DNA from: Methylobacterium radiodurans
GTDB lineage: Bacteria; Pseudomonadota; Alphaproteobacteria; Rhizobiales; Beijerinckiaceae
Assembly: GCF_003173735.1 (NCBI RefSeq)
Contig: NZ_CP029551.1
Span: 499,001 to 563,000 of the forward strand
Reading direction: 5' to 3'
DNA: 64,000 nucleotides
Shown: positions 56,140 through 64,000 of the stretch, in pieces
Layout: every line of letters begins with the position of its first letter
Numbering within the stretch: position 1 is the first letter of the stretch
Made by a program: the position numbers and the translations under genes
The notes under the pieces: model-generated
Told to the model about the DNA's origin: nothing
The model's database searches: none
Seen by the model: only the letters and a program-made list of their open reading frames with translations

Positions 56140-57072
56140 TCAGTACCCTCGCGCCAGGTCCACGCGGTGCTCCGGCGGCTGCCCTGCGCGCACCCGCCGG
56201 ATGTTCTCGGCGATCTGCCGGGCCGCGGAGGCGGGGATCGCCACCGAGGCGAGGTGCGGCGTGACGAGGACGTTCTCCATCGTCCAGAGCGGGTGACCCT
56301 CCGCGAGCGGCTCGGTCTCGAACACGTCGAGCGTCGCGCCCCCGAGATGGCCGGAGGCCAGGGCCGCCACGAGGGCCGCCTCGTCGATCACCGCACCGCG
56401 CGAGACGTTGACGAGCTTGGCGCCCCGCGGGAGCGCGGCGATCGCGTCCGCGCCGATCAGGCGCCGCGTCTCGGGCGTCAGCGGCAGCATCACCACCAGG
56501 ATCTCGCTCCGCGCGAGGAACGGGATCAGCGCGTCGGGACCCGCGTGGCACGCGATGCCGGGGAGCGCCTTCGGCGTGCGCGACCAGCCCGCGACGGAGA
56601 AGCCCTGGCGGGCGAGTTCGAGCGCCGCCGCGCCGCCGAGTTCGCCCAGACCCAGCACGCCGACCCGGATCTCCCGGGCCTCGCGCGGGTGGACGTAGTG
56701 CCAGCGGCCGGCGCGCTGGGCCGCCTCGAAGGCCGGGATGTCGCGGGCGTAGCGCAGCACCGCGAACAGCACGTAGTGCGTCATCATCCTGGCCATCTCG
56801 GGATCGGACAGGCGCGCGACCGGCACGTCGGGCAGGTCGTCCCGGCCGACGAGGGCGTCGGCGCCCGCCCCCAGGATGGTGACGAGCCGCAGGCCTGGAT
56901 GCCGCGCGAAGAAGCCCACCGGCGGCTTCCAGACCAGCGCGTAGCGGACGTCGTCCCCCGGCCCGATCTCGTCCGGCGTCCGGACACGCACGTCCGGCAG
57001 CAGCGCCTCCAGCGCCGCGCGCCAGGGCTCGACCGGATCGACGGCGCTGGCGAAGACGAGGGTCTCGGTCAC
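56140..57072 (-). CDS. D-isomer 2-hydroxyacid dehydrogenase, GhrA-like (glyoxylate/hydroxypyruvate reductase)
   Basis: A 310-residue NAD(P)H-dependent reductase of the GhrA branch. The nucleotide-binding loop is VGVLGLGELGGAAALELARQG (about 140-160). The catalytic Arg lies in VNVSRGAVIDEAAL, Glu in DVFETEPL and His in VTPHLASVA. It reduces 2-keto acids such as glyoxylate or hydroxypyruvate, or runs in reverse on a D-2-hydroxy acid. It is the last gene after the dehydroquinase-like gene, overlapping by 4 bases, so it probably acts in the same unknown pathway. Confidence 0.9.
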   Translation of the reverse strand: MTETLVFASAVDPVEPWRAALEALLPDVRVRTPDEIGPGDDVRYALVWKPPVGFFARHPGLRLVTILGAGADALVGRDDLPDVPVARLSDPEMARMMTHYVLFAVLRYARDIPAFEAAQRAGRWHYVHPREAREIRVGVLGLGELGGAAALELARQGFSVAGWSRTPKALPGIACHAGPDALIPFLARSEILVVMLPLTPETRRLIGADAIAALPRGAKLVNVSRGAVIDEAALVAALASGHLGGATLDVFETEPLAEGHPLWTMENVLVTPHLASVAIPASAARQIAENIRRVRAGQPPEHRVDLARGY

Positions 57073-57524
57073 GCGCGGGCCTCCCGCGCCAGGGTGGCGA
57101 GCGCGGTGATGGCAAGTTCGTAGCCGAGGCCGCCGAGCCCCGCGACCACGCCGGTCGCCGCCCGCGAGACGTAGGAATGGTGCCGGAAGGGCTCCCGCTT
57201 CCAGATGTTGCTCATGTGCACCTCGACGATGGGCCCGGGAAATGCCTGCAGCGCGTCGAGGATCGCCACGGAGGTATAGGTGAGCCCGGCCGCGTTGATG
57301 GCCAGGCCCGCGGCCGTTCCCCGCCCCTCCTGGATCCAGTCCACGAGCACGCCCTCGTGGTTCGACTGCCGAAAATCGAGAGCGACGCCGACGGATCCGG
57401 CGTGCCGCTCGCAGCGCGCCTTGAGCGCGGGGAAGCTCTCGCTGCCATAGGTTCCGCTCGGGTCGAGCCCGTACAGGTTGGCGTTCGGGCCGTTCAGGAA
57501 GAGGATCGGGATCGGCGCGGTCAT
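57069..57524 (-). CDS. Type II 3-dehydroquinate dehydratase homologue with altered active site
   Basis: A 151-residue flavodoxin-like protein of the AroQ family (NGPNANLYG, EVHMSNIWKREPFRHHS, ATGVVAGLGGLGY). Compared with M. tuberculosis AroQ, the catalytic base Tyr24 is kept (Y26), but Arg19 is replaced by D21 and the general-acid His101 by Y83 in INAAGLTYTS. It may therefore not be a dehydroquinase, or may act on a different substrate. It sits between a LysR regulator and a hydroxyacid dehydrogenase, not with shikimate genes. ATG at 57524; the open frame extends upstream without conservation. Confidence 0.85.
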   Translation of the reverse strand: MTAPIPILFLNGPNANLYGLDPSGTYGSESFPALKARCERHAGSVGVALDFRQSNHEGVLVDWIQEGRGTAAGLAINAAGLTYTSVAILDALQAFPGPIVEVHMSNIWKREPFRHHSYVSRAATGVVAGLGGLGYELAITALATLAREARA

Positions 57525-57574
57525 GGCGGGTTCCTCGGAGCGTTCCTCGGGGGCTTCCTGCCCCGGGCGGGCCT

Positions 57575-58522
57575 TCAACGCGGCACCCGCCGCTCGATGG
57601 CGGGCGCGACCATGCCGGGGATGTAGGCGTCGGAGATGAAGGCCCGGCAGTGCGTCTCGAAGGCCTCCACGAGGCGCGAGCGGTTGAGCTGCTTCAGGCG
57701 CGCGAGGCCGATGCGCATCGGGCGGTGCGTGCCCGCGAGCCGCACCCGCTTCAGCCGCTTCCCGTCGAGCGCGAGGTCGGAGCGCGGGCGCACGTTGAAC
57801 AGGGTGTAGCCGTGGCCGTTGGCCACCATCGTGCGCACCACCTCCTGGTGGGCGGAGCGCGCGGCGATCTTCGGCTGCAGGCCCTCGGCCATGAAGAGGG
57901 CGAGGAAGTATTCGCGGCTCAGCGGCAGGTCGAGCAGGATCATCGGCTCGTCCACGATGTCGGCCATCGCGACCGCCGCCTCCCCGGCGAGCGGATGCCC
58001 CTCGGCCACCAGGACGTGCGGCGGCAGGTCGACGAGCGGGGTGAAATGGATGTCGTCCGGCACGTGCAGGTCGTACGTCAGCGCGACCTCGGTCTCCGAG
58101 CGGCGCAGGCCCGTGATGAGCTGTTCCTGGTCGCCCTCGACATAACGGATCTGCGTGGCGGGATAGGCGGTGGTGAAGGCGTGGGCGAGTTCGGGCACGA
58201 GCATCGGCGCGAGCGTCACCATGCAGCCGAGCGAGAGGGGGCCCCGCACCTGTCCCCCGGCCTCGGAGGCCAGGGTGTAGAGCCCTTCGGCCTGCTCCAC
58301 GAGGGCCTTGGCCTCGCGCAGCACCTCGCGGCCGATCGGCGTCAGCGTGAGCCCCTGCGCGTGGTGGCGGACGAAGAGCTGCACGGAGAGTTCCCGCTCC
58401 AGGTGCGCGATGGCCGTCGAGATCGAGGGCTGGGAGATGTGGATGCGCTCGGAGGCGAGCGTGATGCTGCCGGTCTGGCCGGCGGCGATGAAGTATTCGA
58501 GTTGGCGCAGGGTGAACCGCAT
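57575..58522 (-). CDS. LysR-family transcriptional regulator
   Basis: A 315-residue LTTR. The winged helix (about 1-60: MRFTLRQLEYFIAAGQTGSITLASERIHISQPSISTAI) is intact, and the effector domain (about 90-295) includes LSLGCMVTLAPMLVPEL. It is transcribed in the same direction as the DUF1028/RidA pair upstream and the AroQ-like/GhrA-like pair downstream (gaps 71 and 50 bp). It probably regulates this catabolic cluster. The effector is unknown. Confidence 0.93.
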   Translation of the reverse strand: MRFTLRQLEYFIAAGQTGSITLASERIHISQPSISTAIAHLERELSVQLFVRHHAQGLTLTPIGREVLREAKALVEQAEGLYTLASEAGGQVRGPLSLGCMVTLAPMLVPELAHAFTTAYPATQIRYVEGDQEQLITGLRRSETEVALTYDLHVPDDIHFTPLVDLPPHVLVAEGHPLAGEAAVAMADIVDEPMILLDLPLSREYFLALFMAEGLQPKIAARSAHQEVVRTMVANGHGYTLFNVRPRSDLALDGKRLKRVRLAGTHRPMRIGLARLKQLNRSRLVEAFETHCRAFISDAYIPGMVAPAIERRVPR

Positions 58523-58593
58523 TCGCCGCCTTCAGCGAGCGCAGAGGACGACCAGTGGGCCGACCGGAAAGCCGCCGCGCGTCCTATCCGCGA

Positions 58594-59268
58594 TCATAGG
58601 TCGCCCGGCACTCCGTAGCTCGGCGCGGCGACCGGGTCGAGGGCGCGGGTGACGTAGGCGTCGAGCTGCGGCCGGTAGAGGTCCCACAGCGCGGCAAGGC
58701 CCGCGATCGGGCAATCCTCGGTCCAGTCGACGCGCAGGTCCGCGACGGGCCAGGCGACCTCGCGCACCAGCATGAGCCCGGCCGAGTGCACCGGGCCGGC
58801 CTCACCGCCGGCCGCGAGCGCCGCCCGCATCGCGACGAGCAGGCGGTCGCCCAGATGCCCGGACGCGCCGAGGAAGGCCTCGACCATGGCCCCGGGCACG
58901 CGCGCGTCGGCGAGCAGGTTGCCGCCGCAGGCGACGTCCCGGTCGCGCGCCTCGGCCCAGGTCCCGAGCGCCCTGGGGCCGGAATGGATCGCCGTGCCGC
59001 CGGCCGCGTCCACCGCGAGGACCTGGCGATAGTCCATCGGACCGCCGGTCCGCCGCAGCACGGCGACGGCCTCGGCGGCGTCGGCGCCGAGCGCCATCAG
59101 GTCGAGGGCCCGGCGCCCGAGGCCCGGGTCAGTCACGTTCTGGCTCGCGACCGCGCCGACCCCCGCGCGGGCATGGGCGCAGCGCGCCGCGACGGCGGGC
59201 GAGGAGGACGAGACGGCGACGCCGAACATGCCGGTCGCCGCGCAGCGCGCCACGATCGAGAAGGTCAT
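58594..59268 (-). CDS. DUF1028 family protein (putative Ntn-hydrolase)
   Basis: A 224-residue member of DUF1028, a family predicted to have the Ntn-hydrolase fold. It starts MTFSIVARCAATGMFGVAVSS, with SQNVTDPGLGRRALDLMALG and ACGGNLLADARVPGAMVEAF as landmarks. The second residue Thr is in a position where an N-terminal nucleophile would lie after Met removal. The biochemical role is unknown; members often neighbour RidA and amidohydrolase genes. The ATG overlaps the RidA stop by 4 bases. Confidence 0.88.
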   Translation of the reverse strand: MTFSIVARCAATGMFGVAVSSSSPAVAARCAHARAGVGAVASQNVTDPGLGRRALDLMALGADAAEAVAVLRRTGGPMDYRQVLAVDAAGGTAIHSGPRALGTWAEARDRDVACGGNLLADARVPGAMVEAFLGASGHLGDRLLVAMRAALAAGGEAGPVHSAGLMLVREVAWPVADLRVDWTEDCPIAGLAALWDLYRPQLDAYVTRALDPVAAPSYGVPGDL

Positions 59269-59687
59269 GCCGCCTCCGGGATCACCGCGATGGCGTCGAT
59301 CTCGACGAGCCATTCGGGCCGGGCGAGCGCGGAGACCACGATCCCGGTCGAGACCGGATGGACGCCCTTCAGCCAGCGGCCGACCGTGCGGTAGACCGGC
59401 TCGCGGTAGCGCGGATCGACGAGGTAGATCGTGATCTTGCAGATGTGCTCGAGCCGCGAGCCGGCCTCTTCGAGCAGCATCGCGATATTGGCCATCGCCT
59501 TCTCGGCCTGACCGGCGGCGTCGCCGATCGCGACGCTCTCGGAGCTGTCGAGGTCCTGGCCGATCTGCCCGCGCACGAAGACCATCTGCCCGCGGGCCAC
59601 CACGGTCTGGCAGAGGTCGTTGTCGAGCTGCTGCTCCGGATAGGTGTCGCGGGTGTTGAAGGGACGGATCCGCTTGTGGACGGTCAT
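59265..59687 (-). CDS. RidA-family (YjgF/YER057c/UK114) protein
   Basis: A 140-residue trimeric-fold protein of the Rid superfamily. QMVFVRGQIGQDLDSS, AEKAMANIAMLLEEAGSRLEHICKITIYL and PEWLVEIDAIAVIP are characteristic. In canonical RidA an Arg near position 105 acts in 2-aminoacrylate deamination. Here the corresponding segment is VVSALARPEWLVEID, with an Arg present in the same region, but assignment to RidA or to Rid1-7 subgroups is not certain. First gene of the minus-strand group, divergent from the M20 peptidase. Confidence 0.88.
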   Translation of the reverse strand: MTVHKRIRPFNTRDTYPEQQLDNDLCQTVVARGQMVFVRGQIGQDLDSSESVAIGDAAGQAEKAMANIAMLLEEAGSRLEHICKITIYLVDPRYREPVYRTVGRWLKGVHPVSTGIVVSALARPEWLVEIDAIAVIPEAA

Positions 59688-60010
59688 CGGGTCGTTCCTA
59701 CCTCGGGCAAGAGCGAAGGCGGGCTGCGGCTTGCGCCGTCCGGCCCGGGGAGGAGCGACCGTGCGGGCGCTGCACGCGACCCGGCCGCTCGACGCATCGG
59801 GATCGACCGGCGGCGCCCGCTTCCAGGCTTGAGCGGGGCGAGGATATCGATCCGGCTGGTCCCAACAACAAGCACTTGCCGGGGTCGTGGTTCGGAAAAT
59901 CCGAAGCCGCCGGAGGCCCGGCGAGGGCCGCGGACAGGGCTCCTCGTGTTGTCTCCGGTGCCCGCCGACCGTAACCATCCGCCCGGTCTTGCGCGTTGCG
60001 GAATCCACCG
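59688..60010. promoter_or_regulatory. Divergent spacer between the RidA and M20 deacetylase genes
   Basis: A 323-bp spacer with a less GC-rich part near 59840-59900 (GATATCGATCCGG, CCCAACAACAAGCACTTGCC). It must contain promoters for both operons and probably LysR sites, but I could not identify a T-N11-A palindrome with confidence. No gene is visible. Confidence 0.4.
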
Positions 60011-61195
60011 ATGGTCACCCCTGTCACGGCACCCGGATCGCTCGGCATGTCCCTCGTCGAGACGCTGGACAGGCTCGTCGCCTTCGAGTCCGTCAGCGCC
60101 AGCAGCAACCTCGCGCTCGTCGACTACGTCGAGGCGCTCGCCCGGGCGAGCGGGGCCGAGATCGACCGGGTGCCCTCGGAGACGGGCGAGAAGGCCGCGC
60201 TCTGGATCACGCTCGGCCCGCGGGACGTGCCGGGCTACGTGCTCTCCGGGCACAGCGACGTCGTACCGGTGGCGGGGCAAGCCTGGTCGAGCGACCCGTT
60301 CCGGCTGACCGAGCGCGACGGGCGCCTGTACGGGCGCGGCACCTCGGACATGAAGGGCTTCGTTGCGGTCTGCCTGGCCCTGATGCCCGAGATGGCGGCG
60401 GCGGGGCTCGCGCGCCCGATCCACATCGCCCTCTCGTACGACGAGGAGGTCGGCTGCCTCGGCGTTCGCCCGCTGATCGCGCGGATGCGCGCGCGGGGCC
60501 CGCGTCCGCTGGGCTGCTTCGTGGGCGAGCCGACCGAGATGGGTGTCGTGGTCGGCCACAAGGGCAAGAGCGCGGCTCGGCTCACCTTTCGCGGACGGGC
60601 CTGCCACTCGGCGATGGCGCCGCAGGGGATCAACGCCGTCGAGTACGCCGCCCGCTTCATCGACCATGTTCGCCTGAGCGCCGAGGGGCTCGCCCGCGAC
60701 GGTGCCCGCGACCCGCTCTACGACGTGCCCCACACCACCGGGCTCTGCAGCGTTGTCCGCGGCGGCACCGCGCTCAACATCGTGCCCGACGCCTGCACGG
60801 TCGAGTTCGAGTATCGCGCCATCGCGGCCGACGATGCCGGGGCGCTCGCCGGGGCCGCGATCGCCTACGCGACCGAGGTGCTGGGCGCCGAGATGGCGGC
60901 GCGCGATCCCGCCTGCGGCGTCGCGGTCGAGCCGCTCGTCGATTATCCGGGGCTCGAGATCGACCCGCGGGCGGATCTGGCGCTCCTGGCCAAGCGGCTC
61001 GCCGGCCGCGACCACCACGCCAAGGTGTCCTACGGGACCGAGGCGGGCCTGTTCCAGGCACTGGGCGACGTCCCGGCCGTGGTGATCGGCCCGGGCGCGA
61101 TGGCGCGCGCCCACAAGGCCGACGAGTACGTCACGCGGGACGAGCTGGAGAGCTGCGCCGCCTTCGTCCGGAGGCTGATCGACGTATCGCGCTGA
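60011..61195 (+). CDS. M20 metallopeptidase, ArgE/acetylornithine deacetylase-like
   Basis: A 394-residue di-zinc amidohydrolase. Metal-binding positions are visible in SGHSDVVPV (His, Asp), GTSDMKG (bridging Asp), YDEEVGCLG (catalytic Glu-Glu), VGEPTEMG (Glu) and PGAMARAHKADEY (His). The dimerisation lid occupies about 180-290. It probably removes an acyl group from an N-acyl amino acid; context suggests catabolism rather than arginine synthesis. ATG at 60011 used; TTG at 59996 and ATG at 60047 are alternatives. Confidence 0.9.
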   Translation: MVTPVTAPGSLGMSLVETLDRLVAFESVSASSNLALVDYVEALARASGAEIDRVPSETGEKAALWITLGPRDVPGYVLSGHSDVVPVAGQAWSSDPFRLTERDGRLYGRGTSDMKGFVAVCLALMPEMAAAGLARPIHIALSYDEEVGCLGVRPLIARMRARGPRPLGCFVGEPTEMGVVVGHKGKSAARLTFRGRACHSAMAPQGINAVEYAARFIDHVRLSAEGLARDGARDPLYDVPHTTGLCSVVRGGTALNIVPDACTVEFEYRAIAADDAGALAGAAIAYATEVLGAEMAARDPACGVAVEPLVDYPGLEIDPRADLALLAKRLAGRDHHAKVSYGTEAGLFQALGDVPAVVIGPGAMARAHKADEYVTRDELESCAAFVRRLIDVSR

Positions 61196-61225
61196 GCGGC
61201 AACCGAGACCCTGCGCGGCGCGCCC

Positions 61226-61834
61226 TCACTCCTCGGGCGTCGTGCGCTGCATCGACGGGCGCCGGCCGAACGCCTCGTACCACGCTGCCGCCCCGGGCCG
61301 GCCGGTACGCCAGCCGAGGTCGGGGAAGCGGAAATCGAGGTAGCCGAGGGCGCAGGCCGTGGCGACGGCGCCGATATCGAGCGCGCCCGCAGGACCGGCG
61401 AGCGTCGCCTCGATCCGGTCGAGGGCGCCGGCGATCTTCGCGACCTGGCCCGCCTCCCAGGCGTCCCAGCGCGCGGAGGCCGGGCGCAGCACGCGCTCGT
61501 AGCGCAGCAGCAGCGCGGCATCGAGCAGGCCGTCGGCCAGCGCCTGGCGGGCGAGCGCGTCCCAGCGGGCCTCCCCGTCCGGGAAGAGGCGCGGGCCGGC
61601 CGAGCGCGCGTCGAGGTACTCGCAGATCATCCGGCTGTCGAACAGGGCGCTCCCGTCGTCCAGCACCAGGGTCGGGACCTTGCCGAGCGGGTTGTGGCCG
61701 ACCGTCTCGGGATTGCGCTCGGTGGGCGTGGCCGTGACCGGAACGATCGCGATCGCCTCGGCCTGCCCGGTCTCGTGGGCGACGACCAGGACCTTGCGGA
61801 CGTAGGGCGAGGTCCGGGCGTAGAGGAGCTTCAT
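61226..61834 (-). CDS. Glutathione S-transferase family protein
   Basis: A 202-residue GST. The thioredoxin-like N-domain begins MKLLYARTSPYVRKVLVVAHE with a Ser in the catalytic position (TSPYVRK), the cis-Pro is in GKVPTLVLDDG, and DSRMICEYLD binds glutathione. A helical C-domain follows. The pattern resembles the GstB/YibF group. It starts 43 bp after the ABC ATPase stop and may be co-transcribed with that transporter. The substrate is unknown. Confidence 0.9.
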   Translation of the reverse strand: MKLLYARTSPYVRKVLVVAHETGQAEAIAIVPVTATPTERNPETVGHNPLGKVPTLVLDDGSALFDSRMICEYLDARSAGPRLFPDGEARWDALARQALADGLLDAALLLRYERVLRPASARWDAWEAGQVAKIAGALDRIEATLAGPAGALDIGAVATACALGYLDFRFPDLGWRTGRPGAAAWYEAFGRRPSMQRTTPEE

Positions 61835-61877
61835 CGGGTCCTGTTCCTGTCGGGCGTGTCCGGCGCGGACGACCGCG

Positions 61878-63035
61878 TCACGGCTCGGGCGGGAAGGCGA
61901 CGAGGCCCGCCTGCGGCACGAGCAGGCCCACCGGGGTCCCGGGGGCGTAGGTGGCGAGCGCCCCGTGCCCCGGCATCCGCACCACCACGCGCCCGCCCCC
62001 GACCGTATCGGATTCGAGGTCGGCGTGCAGGTCGATGTGCGAGCCCTGGTAGACGAGGGCCGCGACCCGGGCCGGCAGGGTCCCGGCCTCGCCCGCGGGG
62101 CGCACGCCGAGGTGATCCGGCCGCACGAACACGTCGACCGCGGCACCGGCCGCGCAAGCGCCCAGCGCGCCGGCCTCGACCTCGCGGCGGAGGCCGCCGA
62201 CCGCGACCGTGGCGCGCTCGCCCGCACGGGATTCGAGACGGCCGGGCAGGAGGTTCACGTCGCCGATGAACCCTGCCACGAAGCGGTCCTGCGGGTGCCG
62301 GTAGACCTGGTCCGGCGTGCCGACCTGACGGACACGGCCGGCCGACATCACGACGATGCGGTCCGACATGCTGAGCGCCTCGCCCTGGTCGTGCGTGACG
62401 AAGACCGTCGTCACCCCGAGCCGGCGCTGGATCTCCTTCAGCTCGACCTGCATCGCCCCGCGCAGGTTCTTGTCGAGCGCCGAGAACGGCTCGTCGAGGA
62501 GCAGGACCTTCGGGCGGATGACGAGGGCGCGGGCGAGCGCCACGCGCTGCTGCTGGCCGCCGGAGAGCTGGCGGGGCGAGCGGTCCGCGAGGCCCGAGAG
62601 CTTCACGAGGGCGAGCGCCTCCGCGACCCGCTCGGCGATCTCGCGCTTCGGGACGCCCCGCATGCGCAGGCCGTAGCCGACGTTCTTGGCCACGCTCATG
62701 TGGGGGAACAGGGCGTAGTTCTGGAAGACGATGCCGATCTCGCGCTCGTAGGGCGGGGTGGCGGTGACGAGGTCGCCGCCGATGAAGATCTCGCCCGCAT
62801 CAGCTTCCAGGAAGCCCGCCATCAGATTGAGCAGGGTGGTCTTGCCGCAGCCCGAGGGTCCGAGCAGCGTCAGGAACTCGCCCTGCTCCACCTGAAGCCA
62901 GGTCTCTTCGAGCGCGGTGACCGAGCCGAAGCGCTTCACCACCCCGTCGAGGCGGACCGCCGGGGCGGGGCGGGGGATCACGGCGGCGCCGGGCAGGCTC
63001 GCGGGCGGGGAGAGATCAACGGCCTTGCTCAACAT
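61878..63035 (-). CDS. ABC transporter ATPase, PotA-like (spermidine/putrescine type)
   Basis: A 385-residue ATP-binding protein. Walker [11 protein letters not shown]-loop [17 protein letters not shown], signature [16 protein letters not shown] and Walker [13 protein letters not shown] precede a C-terminal TOBE domain (about 290-375). This architecture is that of PotA/FbpC/PhnT importers of polyamines, opines or phosphonates. It overlaps the permease gene by 20 bases. The binding protein lies outside the window. Confidence 0.92.
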   Translation of the reverse strand: MLSKAVDLSPPASLPGAAVIPRPAPAVRLDGVVKRFGSVTALEETWLQVEQGEFLTLLGPSGCGKTTLLNLMAGFLEADAGEIFIGGDLVTATPPYEREIGIVFQNYALFPHMSVAKNVGYGLRMRGVPKREIAERVAEALALVKLSGLADRSPRQLSGGQQQRVALARALVIRPKVLLLDEPFSALDKNLRGAMQVELKEIQRRLGVTTVFVTHDQGEALSMSDRIVVMSAGRVRQVGTPDQVYRHPQDRFVAGFIGDVNLLPGRLESRAGERATVAVGGLRREVEAGALGACAAGAAVDVFVRPDHLGVRPAGEAGTLPARVAALVYQGSHIDLHADLESDTVGGGRVVVRMPGHGALATYAPGTPVGLLVPQAGLVAFPPEP

Positions 63036-63834
63036 TCAACACCTTGCCGAGCCCGAGAAACGTGTTGGCGACGGTCAGCGCGAGCGCCGTCACCGCGATG
63101 TAGATGACCGAGACGGCCGCGAGCGTCGGGTCCGCGAACTCGCGGACGTAGCCGTACATCGCCACCGGCAGGGTCTGGGTCGCCTGCCCCGTCACGAAGA
63201 GCGAGGCGGTGAACTCGTTGAAGGAGAGGATCGCGGCGAACAGCCAGCCGCTGACGAGGCCGGGCGCCAGCAGCGGCAGGGTGATGGTGGAGAGCACGCG
63301 GCCCGGCCGGGCACCGAGGCTGGCGGCGGCCAGCTCCAGCCGCTCGTCGATGTTCTGCAGCGAGATGTAGACCGAGCGGATCACGAAGGGCAGCACCACC
63401 ACGACGTGGGTGAGGACCACGACGGAGAAGCCCCGCGCCGCGCCGATGCCGGTAGCGAGCACCAGCAGGCCGAGGCCGATGGTGAAGTGCGGCACGATCA
63501 GGGGCGAGAGCAGCACGCCCTCCAGCGCCGCCTTGAGGCGGAAACTGTACCGCTTCAGCGCGATGGCGAAGCCGGTGCCCACGCCGAGCGCGATCGTGGA
63601 GGCCCAGGCGGTGACCACGAGGCTGTTCCACAGGCCCGTCTGGAAGTCCCGGTAGGTCAGGGCACGGGTGAACCAGCGCGTGGAGTACTTGGCAGGCGGG
63701 AAGCTCAGGATCGCCCGGTCGTTGAAGGCGGCCAGCGTGACCACGAGGGCCGGCAGCACGATGAAGGCGAGGATCAGCCCGACGAGGACCTTGCCGGAAA
63801 TCCCCAGGAGACGTGTGGAGAGGCCGCGGCGCAT
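63016..63834 (-). CDS. ABC transporter permease, PotC-like
   Basis: A 272-residue permease with six hydrophobic helices starting at VGLILAFIVLPALVVTLAAF. The EAA loop is IDERLELAAASLGARPGRVL and the family start SFPPAKYSTRWF follows helix 1. The ATG at 63834 shares one base with the stop of the upstream permease (TGATG); the open frame continues upstream but overlaps that gene. Confidence 0.92.
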   Translation of the reverse strand: MRRGLSTRLLGISGKVLVGLILAFIVLPALVVTLAAFNDRAILSFPPAKYSTRWFTRALTYRDFQTGLWNSLVVTAWASTIALGVGTGFAIALKRYSFRLKAALEGVLLSPLIVPHFTIGLGLLVLATGIGAARGFSVVVLTHVVVVLPFVIRSVYISLQNIDERLELAAASLGARPGRVLSTITLPLLAPGLVSGWLFAAILSFNEFTASLFVTGQATQTLPVAMYGYVREFADPTLAAVSVIYIAVTALALTVANTFLGLGKVLNVEQGR

Positions 63835-64000
63835 CAATGGCCTCCGAGCGCTTCGAGCGGGCGGGCGGCGCGTCGCACGAGCCACATCGTGCCGAGCGCC
63901 AGGACGAGGCCGGCGAGGCTTAAGGAAGCCGCGACCGGGAAATTGAACGAGGACAGGCCGAGCTGGTAGACCAGCGTCGAGACCACCCCGACCTTGCCGC
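63834..64000 (-). CDS. ABC transporter permease, PotB-like, C-terminal fragment (runs off right edge)
   Basis: The last 54 codons of a permease are present, ending VRRAARPLEALGGH. A final hydrophobic helix (FPVAASLSLAGLVLALGTMW) and the preceding GKVGVVSTLVYQLGLSSFNF match the C-terminal region of PotB-type permeases. It is translationally coupled to the PotC-like gene, so this is the first permease of the same importer. Confidence 0.8.
   Translation of the reverse strand, partial: GKVGVVSTLVYQLGLSSFNFPVAASLSLAGLVLALGTMWLVRRAARPLEALGGH

Overview
The window is very GC-rich chromosomal DNA of an alphaproteobacterium. The gene content (rpmH-rnpA-yidC-engB, a pim-type dicarboxylate cluster, a YdiJ-like dehydrogenase, Tad-type pseudopilins, many LIV- and peptide-type ABC importers) fits the Hyphomicrobiales, most likely Methylobacterium or a close relative. 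That assignment is an impression from gene content, not a database match. Coding density is high and operons are tight, with ATGA or GTGA stop/start overlaps. No rRNA, tRNA, CRISPR array, transposase or replication origin was recognised.

Layout. 0-10 kb is housekeeping: a DUF423-like membrane protein (partial), engB, yidC, rnpA and rpmH on the minus strand, then apt, a SuhB-like phosphatase, an AI-2E/PerM-family permease with moaE, a two-domain hexapeptide-repeat (gamma-carbonic-anhydrase-like) protein and icd. 10-17 kb holds a VOC protein, a YdiJ-type FAD/FeS dehydrogenase, a PepSY periplasmic protein and a divergent AraC regulator/MFS exporter pair. 17-21.4 kb is a peptide secretion cassette: an ABC exporter with a C39 peptidase domain, an HlyD adaptor and, divergently, a 73-residue double-glycine-leader peptide whose core is a glycine zipper. 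This is the most interesting locus. A GNAT protein and a Cdc48/VCP-type AAA+ ATPase follow.

24.7-40.3 kb reads as one catabolic programme for dicarboxylic or fatty acids. On the minus strand are a PimF-like hydratase/dehydrogenase, PimB-like thiolase, PimC/PimD-like acyl-CoA dehydrogenase pair and glutaryl-CoA dehydrogenase. Divergently come a LIV-type ABC importer (SBP, two permeases, two ATPases), a nitronate-monooxygenase-family protein, an enoyl-CoA hydratase, an IclR regulator and a class III CoA-transferase. Import, CoA activation by transfer, beta-oxidation to glutaryl-CoA and decarboxylation to crotonyl-CoA would form a complete route.

40.5-51.2 kb contains a renalase-like FAD protein, katG, a five-gene peptide ABC importer and a divergent gamma-glutamyltransferase-like hydrolase. 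51.5-54.5 kb has three overlapping TadE/TadG-type genes without Tad assembly genes. An FMO-type flavoprotein gene follows, flanked by inverted 28-bp repeats. 56.1-64 kb is a second, less clear catabolic cluster: a GhrA-like reductase, a type II dehydroquinase homologue lacking key catalytic residues, LysR, DUF1028, RidA, an M20 deacetylase, a GST and a spermidine/putrescine-type ABC transporter that runs off the right edge.
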